Shown here: positions 1 through 10,254 of the stretch, in pieces
Position numbering within the stretch: position 1 is the stretch's first letter
How the letters are laid out: the number at the start of each line of letters is the position of its first letter
DNA from: JALORV01 sp963766365
GTDB taxonomy: Bacteria > Pseudomonadota > Gammaproteobacteria > Burkholderiales > Burkholderiaceae_F
Reading direction: 5' to 3'
NCBI GenBank assembly: GCA_963766365.1
Contig: CAVXZK010000005.1
Coordinates: forward strand, 1-64,000
DNA length: 64,000 bases
Program-made: the position numbers and the translations under genes
The notes under the pieces: model-generated
Told to the model about the DNA's origin: nothing
What the model saw: the letters and a program-made list of their open reading frames with translations, nothing else
Databases searched by the model: none

Positions 1-1405
1 CAAAAGGATCACGTGCGAGGTCGTAGAGCTCTTCGGAAGAGGCGTAGGGCGTTTGAATGTATTTCATGTTTCCGGCACGGATACATCGTGCCTTATTGGC
101 ATTCTGCCAGCCGGCTGGTATCGGGTACTTTTCAGGGTCTGGTCAAGGTTGCCTGACCATAGAGCGTTCGTTCGCCGATTGTTTGATGTATGTTTGCAAG
201 GTCAAAGGCCCTCCCATCGATGCCCTCCGGCAGAGGAAGTTTAAGGTAGTTGACAAGGGACGGCATAATCGCGATGCTAGAGATCGGCTCGGCTATTCGT
301 GTACCCCCCTCAGCAGCATTCGGCAAGCGAATCATACACACGCCCTGCATGGTTGTCTGGTAGGTTGCGGTACCATGATGGAAGTAGGGCATGTGTTCCC
401 AGAAATTTTCTCCGTGATCGCTGGTGACAACGAGAATCGCACGTCGAGGATTCCTTGCTTCTTCAAGTAATGGATGAGGTGCCCAATATGGTGGTCCATG
501 TAGGATATCTCTCCGGCATAGTTAATGGCAGCCTCTTTGGAAGCTGCCAGTCATTTTCGCTGAGGGTGGGGGCATGTGTAGTGAGCCGAGATGCTGTCGC
601 ACTTTTGCTGTCGTCGTCTTCCCATGCATAGAGTGTATTATAGGGAGGTGGTGGTTCGAAGGGCTTATGGGGATCAAAGTAGTGGACGAAAAGAAAGAGC
701 CTTGATGGAACACCTGTTTTTTCCAGATAGCGTACAGCTGCACCGGTGACTGCTTGTGCTGATCGTTCATTTTGGGTCCGACGGGCTGTGCCGACAAAGC
801 TTTCTCGTAGGTTTGATTGTAGTAGTCGAACCCCTGTGAAAAAGGGAAACGGCTGTTGAGGGCAAAGGAGCCGATAATACCGGCGGTATGGAAACCGGCA
901 GTTTTAAGGATTTCGGTCAGCATGACATTCTTTCGGTTTACTATATAACCGTTTTGAGGGGTTCCGTGGGTGTGGGGATGTTGCCGGTAAACAGTGAGGT
1001 GTGGGAGGGCAGGGTTGTTGGTACGACTGTCATGTAGTTAGTGAAGAGTAGGGATTCGTCTGCCAGTTGGTCAAGGTGCGGAGTGCTTATCCAGGGATTG
1101 CCGTAGCAGCCGAAGTGGTCGGGACGTGTTGTATCAAGAGAAATAAATATTACGTGCTGTACCCCATGCCCCGGTGTGCAGTGCAGAGCGCTTAAGAGCA
1201 GTATTCCAAACAGTGGCAAAACCAGAGCGTAACCACGGCGCACCCGTTTCCCTGCGGGGCATAGAGCTCGAATGATGGATCGTCTGCTGGTGTGCCGGCG
1301 GATGAAAGAAATCATTTTCTTTGGTATCAAAAGGATAAGGTGTGCCCCCAGCTCGGTTGCATTTTGGTCCCGTACGCCGTCAGTGTGTCCGTGCTGGAGG
1401 GGCAT
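1..1405 (-). pseudogene. sulfatase / alkaline-phosphatase-superfamily membrane-anchored hydrolase, frameshifted and partial
   Basis: One minus-strand gene is spread over three frames and runs off the left edge. The N-terminal part has a hydrophobic anchor, then ISLDTTRPDHFGCYG (first metal-site region) and PTTLPSHTSLFTG. The middle part has MLTEILKTAGFHTAGIIGSF and, in another frame, FVHYFDPHKPFE. The C-terminal part has VVTSDHGENFWEH (second metal site) and ELYDLARDPF. This order is that of sulfatases. The nucleophile position reads TLPSH, not CxPSR, so a formylglycine sulfatase is unlikely; Thr-nucleophile phosphodiester or phosphoglycerol-type hydrolases are an alternative. Shifts lie near 975, between about 640 and 850, and near 130. 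The start is uncertain: ATG at 1405 or at 1315. It is divergent from pyrR. The breaks look like sequencing errors because the motifs are intact on both sides. Confidence 0.75.
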
Positions 1406-1415
1406 AAAATTTTCT

Positions 1416-1443
1416 TTGACTTTTGTGAGATTTTCGGTATTAT
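1416..1443 (+). promoter_or_regulatory. sigma-70-type promoter of the pyr operon
   Basis: TTGACT at 1416-1421 (5 of 6 to the -35 consensus) and TATTAT at 1438-1443 (5 of 6 to the -10) are separated by 16 bases. Transcription would start near 1450, just ahead of the PyrR-type leader hairpin. This is a sequence match only. Confidence 0.6.
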
Positions 1444-1461
1444 TAAAAGAAAACCTTTAAT

Positions 1462-1555
1462 TTAATCCAGTGAGATTAAGAAGGTATACGATGATCCAGA
1501 TGATAAACTAATTAGAGAAAAAACCTCTTTTCCCCTCCGGGTGAAGAGGCTTTTT
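1462..1555 (+). promoter_or_regulatory. PyrR-type transcription attenuator leader of pyrR-pyrB-pyrC
   Basis: The hairpin TTAATCCAGTGAGATTAA at 1462-1479 contains AATCCAGTGAGATT (1464-1477), which fits the known PyrR-binding consensus ARUCCNGNGAGGYU at 13 of 14 positions. The one change (G12 to A) converts a U-G pair into U-A, so pairing is kept. It is followed by a terminator hairpin, CCTCTT at 1524-1529 with AAGAGG at 1544-1549 plus inner CCC/GGG pairs, then a T run. AAGAAGG after the first hairpin can pair with the 5-prime terminator arm, giving the alternative antiterminator. The inferred logic is that UMP-bound PyrR holds the first hairpin and permits termination. Confidence 0.75.
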
Positions 1556-1574
1556 GTGAGGAGAGGGTAGGAGA

Positions 1575-2114
1575 ATGGTGAAGACTAAGGTGATTCATAA
1601 TCAAGAGCAGATAGAGAAGAGTTTAAAGAGAATTGCTCATGAGATCCTGGAGAAAAATACGGAAGGAAACGATCTCGTTCTTATTGGCATTAAGAAAAGG
1701 GGGGTAACCCTGGCACGGAGGCTTTCCGGTTGCCTCAAGGAGGTTGGAGGTATTGAGGTGCCCATAGGGGAGCTTGATATTAACCTCTATCGGGATGATC
1801 TTTCGGAAATTTCTTCTCAACCGATTTTGCGTAAAACGGAGGTCCCGTTTGGGGTTAAGGGAAAAAAAGTGATACTGGTTGATGACGTTCTCTATACGGG
1901 GAGGACTATCAGGGCTGCACTGGATGCAATTATTGACTTGGGAAGACCCTGCTGTATTCAACTTGCTGTGCTTTTGGATCGTGGTCATCGGGAATTGCCA
2001 ATCAGGGCTGATTACGTGGGTAAAAATGTACCCACCTCCCGGGGTGAATTGATTGAGGTAAAACTGTTAGAAGATGATGGTGTAGATGAAGTTGTTATAC
2101 AGGAGGAGAACTAA
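1575..2114 (+). CDS. pyrR: bifunctional pyr operon attenuation regulator / uracil phosphoribosyltransferase
   Basis: This 179-residue protein has the PRPP-binding signature VILVDDVLYTGRT at residues 95-107, diagnostic of PyrR, and ends with the family-typical SRGELIEVKLLEDDG region. Members bind pyr mRNA in the presence of UMP and cause termination, and many also make UMP from uracil and PRPP. Length is normal. The start is ATG after GGAG, immediately downstream of the attenuator at 1462-1555, and pyrB follows two bases after the stop. Autoregulation through that leader is the natural inference. The frame is intact, unlike its neighbours. Confidence 0.93.
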   Translation: MVKTKVIHNQEQIEKSLKRIAHEILEKNTEGNDLVLIGIKKRGVTLARRLSGCLKEVGGIEVPIGELDINLYRDDLSEISSQPILRKTEVPFGVKGKKVILVDDVLYTGRTIRAALDAIIDLGRPCCIQLAVLLDRGHRELPIRADYVGKNVPTSRGELIEVKLLEDDGVDEVVIQEEN

Positions 2115-2116
2115 TT

Positions 2117-3034
2117 ATGCCATTACGAAACAAGGATCTACTCACAATAGAGCAATTGAGTGTAGATGAAATCAAACTTATTTTAGATACTGCAGATTCC
2201 ATGAAAGAAATTTCCACCAGGGATATCAAGAAGGTTCCTACCCTCAGGGGGAAAACCGTTATCAATCTGTTTTATGAACCAAGTACCCGGACAAGGACCT
2301 CATTTGAAATTGCCGGCAAGAGGCTGAGCGCCGATGTCGTGAATATTTCTACGTCTACCAGCAGTGTGGTAAAAGGCGAGATGCTGAAAGATACGGGTAG
2401 AAACCTGCAGGCCATGAATCCTGATCTGGTGGTTATCAGGCATTCCTGCTGCCGGAGCCCCTGCAATTCTTGCTGAAACACTGCCTGCAGCAATTATTAA
2501 TGCAGGTGATGGAGCTCACGCAGCATCCTACCCAGGCCCTCCTGGATATCTTTACCATTCGAGAGAAGAAGGGTACGATTGAGGGGCTTAGGGTATCTAT
2601 TATCGGTGATATTACTCACAGCAGGGTAGCACGGTCAAATATTGCAGCCTTAAACAAAATGGGTGCGAACGTCATCGTCTATGGTCCCCGTACCATGATG
2701 CCGCCCGGTATAGAACAGATGGGTGTTAGAGTCGCTTCGAGCATGGACGATGCAGTTGACGGTGCAGATGTGATTATGATGCTTAGAATCCAGATGGAGC
2801 GTCAGAGCAGGTTTCTCTTTCCCTCGGTGCGTGAATATGCAAGCTTTTTTGGACTGAACGGGGAACGGCTCTACCAGGGCGAAAAAAGATGTATTAATAA
2901 TGCATCCCGGTCCCATCAACCGTGGAGTGGAAATTTCTCCGGAAGTGGCTGACGGGCCCTATGCACTCATTTTAGACCAGGTTGCCAATGGTGTGGCGGT
3001 GAGAATGGCCTTACTCTATCTCTTAATTAGTTAG
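2117..3034 (+). pseudogene. pyrB: aspartate carbamoyltransferase catalytic subunit, broken by three single-base shifts
   Basis: This enzyme joins carbamoyl phosphate and aspartate, the committed step of pyrimidine synthesis. The carbamoyl-phosphate motif FYEPSTRTRTSFE is at about residues 53-65. HPTQALLDIF follows, then the domain-2 segment VSIIGDITHSRVARSN and MHPGPINRGVEI near the C-terminus. Reading must shift near 2449 (extra t before gctgccgga), near 2521 (extra g before cagcatcct) and near 2886 (extra a in a run of seven). Correcting these gives a full-length enzyme of about 305 residues ending at the tag at 3032. A perfect AGGAGG precedes the ATG. Probably functional in the organism, with errors in this sequence. 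Confidence 0.88.
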
Positions 3035-3045
3035 AAGGAGGAACA

Positions 3046-4346
3046 ATGTTACTGATAAAAAATGGAAGAGTTATTGATCCGGCCAATGGAGTAGATGATC
3101 TGCGTAATGTCCTCGTCGACCAGGGAGCGATTGTTGAGGTACGCCCGGGAGGGACTGGGAAGGCAAAAGAAAACGGGGCAGACGCAGGTTATTGATGCCC
3201 GGGGAAAGATCGTGGTCCCCGGCCTGATCGATATGCATGTCCACTTACGGGAACCCGGTCATGAGTATAAGGAAACCATACGAACGGGCTGTCGGGCAGC
3301 GGCTGCAGGAGGTTTTACCTCTACTGGCATGCATGCCCAACACACATCCGGTCAATGACAATCAGTCGGTAACCGAGTATATTCTGGACAGGGCAAGGCG
3401 TGAGGGGTGTGTCAATGTGTTTCCCGTGGGCGCAATTACCCAGGGGCTTAAAGGAGAAGCACTTGCCGAGATGGGTGAATTGCGTGCGGCAGGAGCAGTG
3501 GCCGTTTCTGATGACGGCAAGACAGTCAAGAACAGCGAGTTGATGCGCCGGGCTATGGAATACGCCAAAACGTTTCATCTCCCGGTTATCTGTCACTGCG
3601 AAGATGTGGCCATGACGGCGGAGGGTGTCATGAATGAAAGCTTTACTTCTACTCGATTAGGGCTAAAGGGAATCCCCAATGCTGCCGAAGAAATAGTAGT
3701 GGCCCGGGATATAGCACTCGCTGAGCTGACCGGGTGCCCTGTTCACATAGCTCATGTAAGCACCGAAGGAGCAGTGCGCATTATCCGCGATGCCAAATCA
3801 CGCGGTGTGCGGGTTACCGCCGAGACGGCCCCCCACTATTTCACGTTAACTGAAGAGCAGGTGTCATCATTCGATACCACCATGAAAGTAAATCCACCGC
3901 TGAGAAGCACGCGTGATGTGGAGGCCATAAAAGAGGGCCTCAAAGAGGGCGTTCTTGATGTCATTGCGACTGATCATGCTCCCCACTCTTCTCTGGAAAA
4001 GGATGTGGAATTCGACTATGCATCTCCCGGGATGGTGGGGTTAGAGACAGCCCTTCCACTGTCACTCCAGCTGGTTGCACAGGGAATAGTGTCCCTGCCG
4101 GCACTGGTTGCCACCATGACTGTGCATCCGGCAAAGATACTGGGCATACCAAAAGGTACCCTCAGTCCGGGCAGTGATGCCGATATTACCATTATCGATG
4201 TATCGATGAAGACACGCATTGACGTTCGTACATTTTATTCCAGGAGCAGAAATTCTCCTTTTCACGGCTGGGAACTGGACGGCGGAGCAGTGTATACGAT
4301 TGTGAAGGGGAAGGTTATAAAGGACAGCAGTGGTTTGCTCGTATAG
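3046..4346 (+). pseudogene. pyrC: dihydroorotase, broken by two frameshifts
   Basis: The start is ATG at 3046 after AAGGAGG (MLLIKNGRVIDPANG), 11 bases after pyrB. The frame must shift near 3150 and again near 3325 to recover a protein of about 433 residues. Zinc-site motif DMHVHLREPG is followed by MPNTHPVND, HCED, HIAHVST and ATDHAPH, the order expected for class I dihydroorotase/amidohydrolase enzymes that cyclise carbamoyl aspartate. The part from 3340 to the stop is intact. Together with pyrR and pyrB this is a compact pyrimidine operon. The breaks are most simply sequencing errors. Confidence 0.88.
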
Positions 4347-4379
4347 CACACCCCAACAGGTATTCTTTTGAGGTTGTAC

Positions 4380-5765
4380 ATGGCACGTATTTTAGTGGTA
4401 GATGATGAGCCGGGCATCAGGGAATTTCTTCAGATTATGCTGGAGAGAGAGGGGTACGAGGTGTCCTGTGCTGAAAATGGCACCGAAGCGATCAGTCGCT
4501 TCAAAAAGAAAAAATACGATGTTGTCATTGCGGACATCAAGATGCCCAAGGTCAGTGGTCTGGAGGTGTTAAGCAGCGTAAAAGAGATGTCACCGGAAAC
4601 GAGCGTTATACTCATTACTGCCCACGCTTCTTTTGAATCTGCCGTTGAAGCGATGAATGAAGGTGCCTATGATTATATTACCAAGCCCTTTAATGTGGAT
4701 GAAATCAAGGTAACGGTGAGCAATGCCTTGCAGAACAATGGCGGATCCGAAGCGGTTGCCGGGAGCAGGAAAGAAAAAGGAGGGGTTGCACTCTTTGAAG
4801 GCATGACCAGCAGTAGTCCCGAAATGCTCAAGATTTTTGCTTTAATTCCCAAGGCGGCTTCCTCGAAAGCCAACGTATTGATTACGGGAGAGAGCGGTAC
4901 GGGTAAAGAACTGGTTGCACGGGCCATTCATCGAAACAGTCCCCGGAACCAGGGGCCCTTTATAACCATTAACTGCGGTGGCGTCCCTGAGCAGCTTCTC
5001 GAGAGTGAGCTCTTTGGTTACACCAAAGGATCATTTACGGGGGCGGTCACCGATAAAATAGGCCTCTTTGAGGCAGCCCACCGGGGAACCATTTTCCTGG
5101 ATGAGATAGGTGATTTGCCCCTGTCGCTGCAGGTTAAACTGCTCAGGATCGTTCAGGAGAAGTCCTTTAAACCGGTTGGCGGGACCCAGGAGATTAGCGT
5201 TGATGTGAGAATCATATCAGCCACTAACATCAATTTAGAGGAGAATGTTATTACGGGTGAGTTCAGAGAAGATCTTTTCTACCGGTTGAATGTAATCCAG
5301 ATACGGATTCCTCCCTTGCGGGAGAGGAAAGTGGATATACCGATCCTGGCCCAGCACTTCCTGGAAAAGTATTCTCAGGAATCGGGGAAAGAAATCCGCA
5401 CGATCTCATCCTATGCCTTAAAAGTCCTCCTGGACTACAGCTTTCCCGGCAATGTCCGCGAACTTGAAAACATTGTGGAGAGAAGCGTGGCGCTGGAGTC
5501 CTCTAATATCATTCTTCCCGAGAGCCTTACCCTCTCCCGCTACAAAAAGGAAAAGCATAAGAGTGAGGTCGCTGATACTGATATTCCTCCTGAAGGCATT
5601 AACCTGGAGGAAGAGGTGGGAAAACTGGAAAAGCACTTATTGCGTAAGGCACTGAAAAGGACAAACGGGGAAATGAAAAAGGCAGCACAGCTGCTCAACA
5701 TTCCCTATCGATCCATTCGCTATCGTTTAGAAAAATATGGGATCAAGGATACAAGGATACTCTGA
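4380..5765 (+). CDS. sigma-54-dependent response regulator, NtrC/AtoC type
   Basis: This 461-residue three-domain activator has a receiver domain at residues 1-120, with acidic pocket D8/D9, phospho-acceptor D52 (VVIADIKMPK), T80 and K102. The AAA+ domain follows, with Walker A GESGTGKE at 170-177, the sigma-54 contact loop GSFTGA at 217-222 (Ser in place of the usual Ala) and Walker B GTIFLDEIGDL. A Fis-type helix-turn-helix is at the end (MKKAAQLLNIPYRSIRYRLEKY). I prefer ATG 4380 over the upstream TTG 4368 because GAGG sits just ahead of it and the receiver begins MARILVVDDE. It lies 33 bases after pyrC and 3 bases before its kinase. A sigma-54-type promoter in front of the pilin at 16370 is a possible target, not proven. 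Confidence 0.92.
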   Translation: MARILVVDDEPGIREFLQIMLEREGYEVSCAENGTEAISRFKKKKYDVVIADIKMPKVSGLEVLSSVKEMSPETSVILITAHASFESAVEAMNEGAYDYITKPFNVDEIKVTVSNALQNNGGSEAVAGSRKEKGGVALFEGMTSSSPEMLKIFALIPKAASSKANVLITGESGTGKELVARAIHRNSPRNQGPFITINCGGVPEQLLESELFGYTKGSFTGAVTDKIGLFEAAHRGTIFLDEIGDLPLSLQVKLLRIVQEKSFKPVGGTQEISVDVRIISATNINLEENVITGEFREDLFYRLNVIQIRIPPLRERKVDIPILAQHFLEKYSQESGKEIRTISSYALKVLLDYSFPGNVRELENIVERSVALESSNIILPESLTLSRYKKEKHKSEVADTDIPPEGINLEEEVGKLEKHLLRKALKRTNGEMKKAAQLLNIPYRSIRYRLEKYGIKDTRIL

Positions 5766-5768
5766 GCT

Positions 5769-7490
5769 ATGACTCCCTATGATTATGGAGACGAACCCCG
5801 AGACGTTATCCTTCGGAGGATCAAGTGGCTAATGAGCTTACGGTTGGTATTAGCCACTTTTTCATTAGGGACAGCAGTGTTCATTCAGCTGACCGAGGGC
5901 AAGCCCTTTCTCGACCCCTACCTCACCTCCCTCTATTTCATTATTGGAATCATCTATGCCTTAAATCTCCTCTATGCCACTGTTCTTCGAAAAGTTAACC
6001 GGTTAAAGGCCTTTGTTTACGTCCAGCTGTTCACTGACCTCCTGCTCATTACCGGTTTGATTAATGCGACCGGTGGCGTGAGAAGCGTTTTTTCTTTGTT
6101 TTTCTACCTTGCCATTATTGCCGCGAGTATCATGCTCTACCGGAAGGGCGGGGTCATCATTGCCTCAGCAAGCAGTATCCTTTTTGCGCTTATTTTCTTC
6201 CTGGAGCCCTATAAGATTTTCCAGCCATTCTATATACTGCAGGAAGGTGAGTTTGCCAGCTCTGCATCGCTCACCTTTCGCGTCGTGATGAATATTACAG
6301 CGTTTTATTTTGTTGCGCTCTCGAGCAGCTTTCTTTCAGAACAGGTGCGCAAATCAAAAGAGGCGCTGAAGATCAAGGAGATCGATTATCATAAGCTGGA
6401 GACCCTCTATAGAGATATTATCGAGAGCATCAACAGCGGACTGCTCACCATTGATAAGGACAACAGGATCATATACTTCAATCGGGCGGCAGAACAAATC
6501 ACCGGATATGCATTTTCTGAGATTCGGGATGCACGCATTGATGCAGTTTTTCCGGAACTGCAGGAAGTTAAAGAGGATGCTCAGCAGGTATTGAATGATG
6601 ATGCCTTGCAATCACGGTTTCAGATCTCCTTTACCACGGCAGACGGGAAAATGCGCTATTTAGGCTTTTCTAAATCTACCCTCAAAGATAGCGAGGGCGA
6701 TACCCTCGGCCAGGTATATGCTTTTCAGGACGTGACACGCCTCAAGGAAATGGAGGAACAGGTTAAGCTGGTGGACCGTCTGGCGGCAATCGGCAGGCTG
6801 GCAACGGGCATGGCACATGAAATCCGTAATCCTCTGGCTTCCATGAGCGGTTCCATTCAAGTGCTGGGAGAGAGTTTACAGCTTGATGCGGCAAATAAAC
6901 GGTTAATGGATATCGTCTTGAGAGAGACGGACCGGCTGGATCAGCTGCTCTCTGATTTTGTGCTTTTTACGCACCCCGATGACCGGAAGAAGCAGGTCAT
7001 TGAGCTCAACGGTATTATCGATGACGCGGTTCAACTGTTCTCATACAACCCCCACTACAATGCAATTGAGGTGGTAAAAAATCTTCAGGGTGCCATTATG
7101 ATGGAAGTTGATCCCCAGCAGCTCAAACAGGTTTTTTGGAATTTATTTATTAACGCTGCCCAGGCAATGGACAATGAAGGAGAGCTAACGGTTTCTTCGA
7201 GCCTCGTACATCGTGATGCACTGGATAAAGGGATACAGGCACGGCTTGACAGGAGGCTTGGTCAGCTGTGGGCACAGATCGTTGTTGCTGACACGGGAAG
7301 CGGCATACCGGAGAGCTATGTTGATAAGATTTTTGATCCCTTTTTTACCAGTAAGGACAAGGGCATCGGTTTGGGTTTAGCCATTGTATTCCGTATTATT
7401 GAAAGCTATCAGGGAATCATAGCGGTAAAAAGTGAGACCGGTCGAGGGACCTCTTTTACGATGTACCTCCCTGCAGTTCCAAGGAGTTGA
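5769..7490 (+). CDS. membrane histidine kinase with PAS domain, NtrB/AtoS/PilS type
   Basis: This 573-residue sensor begins with several hydrophobic segments (residues about 20-180), giving a membrane-embedded N-terminal domain like that of PilS. A short coiled linker and a PAS domain follow (about 210-330, IESINSGLLTIDKDNRIIYFN). The phospho-acceptor H350 lies in GMAHEIRNPLASMSG, and the HATPase domain has N box NLFINAAQAM, DTGSGIPES and GIGLGLAIV. The gene starts three bases after the response regulator stops, so the two form a cognate pair. The PilS-like membrane topology fits control of a pilin, but the stimulus is unknown. Confidence 0.9.
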   Translation: MTPYDYGDEPRDVILRRIKWLMSLRLVLATFSLGTAVFIQLTEGKPFLDPYLTSLYFIIGIIYALNLLYATVLRKVNRLKAFVYVQLFTDLLLITGLINATGGVRSVFSLFFYLAIIAASIMLYRKGGVIIASASSILFALIFFLEPYKIFQPFYILQEGEFASSASLTFRVVMNITAFYFVALSSSFLSEQVRKSKEALKIKEIDYHKLETLYRDIIESINSGLLTIDKDNRIIYFNRAAEQITGYAFSEIRDARIDAVFPELQEVKEDAQQVLNDDALQSRFQISFTTADGKMRYLGFSKSTLKDSEGDTLGQVYAFQDVTRLKEMEEQVKLVDRLAAIGRLATGMAHEIRNPLASMSGSIQVLGESLQLDAANKRLMDIVLRETDRLDQLLSDFVLFTHPDDRKKQVIELNGIIDDAVQLFSYNPHYNAIEVVKNLQGAIMMEVDPQQLKQVFWNLFINAAQAMDNEGELTVSSSLVHRDALDKGIQARLDRRLGQLWAQIVVADTGSGIPESYVDKIFDPFFTSKDKGIGLGLAIVFRIIESYQGIIAVKSETGRGTSFTMYLPAVPRS

Positions 7491-7583
7491 GCCCTGCCCC
7501 GATTACAGCAGAGAGCATGGGGCTGCCTCGCCTCGCCTCTGCGCCCCTCAGGATGGCAGTCAAGAAATTCTGCAGTGAAGTAG

Positions 7584-8600
7584 TCAAGCGGTGCGCTTTG
7601 TCAGGGAATGTACGTACATAGACGAATTGCTATACCAATACGTTACCAGGTAAGCAATGCCACCAGTCGTTGCGAATGCTATCACTTTTAGCGTAACCGG
7701 TGAATGATGTGTGAGTTGCAGGAGCCCTACTAAAATATTTGAAATGACATAAAAAGAAAGACTGTTTATTCCGATACGCACACTGTTTGGGTGGAGCAGG
7801 TATTTTTTCACCGGTGTCCAGGAAAGTATTTTCCTTGCCAGTAGTATCATGAGGTATGGTGTGATCGACTCGATAAGGGTAAAACATTTCCAGTTTCTCA
7901 TTAAGCCATAGTGCCAGGACAGTGCATAGGCACCAAGTAAGGCCAGGCTTATGATGACACAGTGAGCACGGGAAAGCCTGTGAAAATAGTGCTTGTCGCA
8001 AATGCCTGCCACATAGCCAAACGCGTAAACAAGTAACGCAGGCATAAGAGGATAGGCGGATAACGTTCTGTCGATAAACAGTATTTTTATCTCAAATGCT
8101 ATGGGCCAGGCGCTATCATAGAACAGTATGCATGTGAACAGTGCAATTGCCATGGCAATAAACGATTTGTTGTAGTTGGTTGCACAATAGAGGATGAGGG
8201 GCGTAAGCATGAATAAAAAAGAGAATGTAAATAAAATTTTCATAGTTAAGTTGTGGTCGAAAATAAATGCAATAAGATTATCGGGGATTGTGGCGCCCGT
8301 CACTACGCGCATAAGCAGCACATAGGATAGGTAGATGAGTAATATTTTTAATCCTTTGAAAAAGATGCGTCTTGATGTTTCTGCGGGGTCCTTTGCAAAT
8401 CGGGGTAGATATACGTTCCGTGCCATATAGCCGGCTACGAAAAAAAAGAATCCCCCAACGGTAAAAATATATCTTGAAATGAACAGGGAAGGGGTAACCA
8501 TAACACCTAATCCTATGCGCAGGTCGTAGTGAAGAATAAATGCGCTAATAATGATTACCGTCCTCAGTACATCAATCTCTGCACATCTTTTTTGATCCAT
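7584..8600 (-). CDS. membrane acyltransferase, acyltransferase-3 (OafA-like) family
   Basis: This 338-residue multi-pass protein opens with CAEIDVLRTVIIISAFILHYDLR, the family pattern of an Arg-containing first helix followed by a His on the membrane edge. About ten hydrophobic helices continue to the C-terminus. Family members O-acylate sugars of cell-surface polysaccharides or glycolipids. It is convergent with the histidine kinase gene and upstream of a set of glycosyltransferase-like genes on both strands. The substrate cannot be read from the sequence. The frame is intact. Confidence 0.78.
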   Translation of the reverse strand: MDQKRCAEIDVLRTVIIISAFILHYDLRIGLGVMVTPSLFISRYIFTVGGFFFFVAGYMARNVYLPRFAKDPAETSRRIFFKGLKILLIYLSYVLLMRVVTGATIPDNLIAFIFDHNLTMKILFTFSFLFMLTPLILYCATNYNKSFIAMAIALFTCILFYDSAWPIAFEIKILFIDRTLSAYPLMPALLVYAFGYVAGICDKHYFHRLSRAHCVIISLALLGAYALSWHYGLMRNWKCFTLIESITPYLMILLARKILSWTPVKKYLLHPNSVRIGINSLSFYVISNILVGLLQLTHHSPVTLKVIAFATTGGIAYLVTYWYSNSSMYVHSLTKRTA

Positions 8601-8762
8601 TGCCCGTACTCACTCTTTTCTTATATGCTGCACAGTGACTCCGGTGGTTGCAGCAGTTATATTTCCCCTGGAGAGCTCTCCTAGTGCTCTATCGCATCAG
8701 TGGCCGAATTCTTGAGGAAAAATATGGCGTGCAGGAAGGAACGGAGATACCCCGTGTAATCT

Positions 8763-10197
8763 TTATGGGGTTTTTAATCCGGCACGACAGCAGTTTCCGA
8801 ATTGTTCAATGACATACCCCGGCTGGTGCACATCGGGGAAAAGTGAGAGGTCAGTACCTAATAACCATATCTCCCTGCCGGAAGAAAGGGCATCATTCAG
8901 TTTCGCTTTACTATCCTTCTGTATACCCTGTCCCCAGTCACCGGACAACCATTCAGTGTTTATCCACACACCGGTATAGGACCTCCCAAATAAATAGTGT
9001 TCAAAAAGAATCCCCTGGGTCCATTCTCCAATGACCAGGTAATCCGGATCGGCTCTGCGGCTAATGGCGTGCACTGTAGTGCGATACTCAATAAGCTTGT
9101 GGCTCGTTGCTTCAATACGTCGGAAGGTGAAAAGTCCTGTTATGCTGACACAGATGATCAGCAGAAGATAGACAAGGGAGGTTATGATCCTGCTTCTTCC
9201 CTCCCGCGCCCCGAGCAGGTAGTGAAACCCGAGCGCTCCTACGAGGGAGAGGAGCACATAGGTGGGCAACTGAACAGGGACATCCCCAAATTTTTCACCG
9301 AAGATCAAGGAGAAGAACCACAGTGCGACAAGAGCAGCACCTAGCGTGATGTAAGCGTTTGTCCCTCATGATGTAGATACTGCCAGCCAGCAGAAACGGT
9401 GCATAGCAGAACAGGTTATTAAAGAGTTCTCTGCCTTCTTTGACGAGTGCACGGCTAATCGGCAAACCGCTGCGGACTGCTTTAAGTAAACCACGGCCGC
9501 CCATAAAATAGTCATCCGCGTGGGGGAGGAGGGGGAGGAGGGCAAGGAGGAAAGCGGTTGTCGTCAACTGAACCATTGCCCGCTTATCCCTCAGCAGGAG
9601 CATGAGACACGGCAGTCCAAAAAGAGCGCTCGGTGTAATAAGAAACGATAGAGCGAAGGAGATGCCTGCCGGGATCGCTTTTTGCAATAAAACACATTGC
9701 AGAGCCAGCAGAAAAAAGAAGAGCTGCGGCACGTATACTTCCGCGTAGACTGCGTTAGAGAGAAAAAGGTAGTTTGTTAACAGGAGTATGCTCGAGACAA
9801 ACGCGACAAGAAGATTATGTGAAACAGTACATGCTATGGTGAAAATCAATGCAATGCTGAGCGCGCCAAAGAAACAGTTCATGAGATTTAAGGCATAGTC
9901 AGGAGGTAGCGGCAGGAGATGTATGAAGGGAATTCCTAAGAGATAGTATCCAAGATGTATGGTCCGGTGTGAAAAATCAAAATGAGCTATCTGCTGTTCA
10001 TACAGGGCTGCATCTCCATTTATGAGGGCGTTAGGGGAAAGGAAAGCAAAGAGTACAAAGGAGATGAGGAAAATGCCGCCGCAGGAAAACAGGCATTTCT
10101 TCGCAGCACAGAGGTCACCTGCGTACAAAAGGGGGGATGATTCTTCCACCGGTTTTGTGGGGTGCACTATCGCTCTGAGGGCATTGTATGCTGGCAT
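8763..10197 (-). pseudogene. multi-pass membrane protein, GT-C / DUF2723-like, one frameshift
   Basis: Two overlapping minus-strand frames (8763-9308 and 9295-10197) make one protein of about 475 residues with a shift near 9350. The N-terminal half has NGDAALYEQQIAHFD, HLGYYLLGIPFIHLLPL, LNLMNCFFGALSIALIF and AVYAEVYVPQLFFF. That order (acidic first loop, then a helix pair, then an AEVY motif) is seen in DUF2723/PMT-like membrane glycosyltransferases that use lipid-linked sugars. The C-terminal soluble part (WTQGILFEHYLFG, GTDLSLFPD) is like the tail of such proteins. The function is inferred from topology and these motifs only. It lies between the acyltransferase and a TPR membrane protein. 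Confidence 0.6.
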
Positions 10198-10254
10198 AGG
10201 TAGTATGCTTTATAAAAAGTGCAGCTTAACATGTTTCTCTTACTGCTATCTGCG

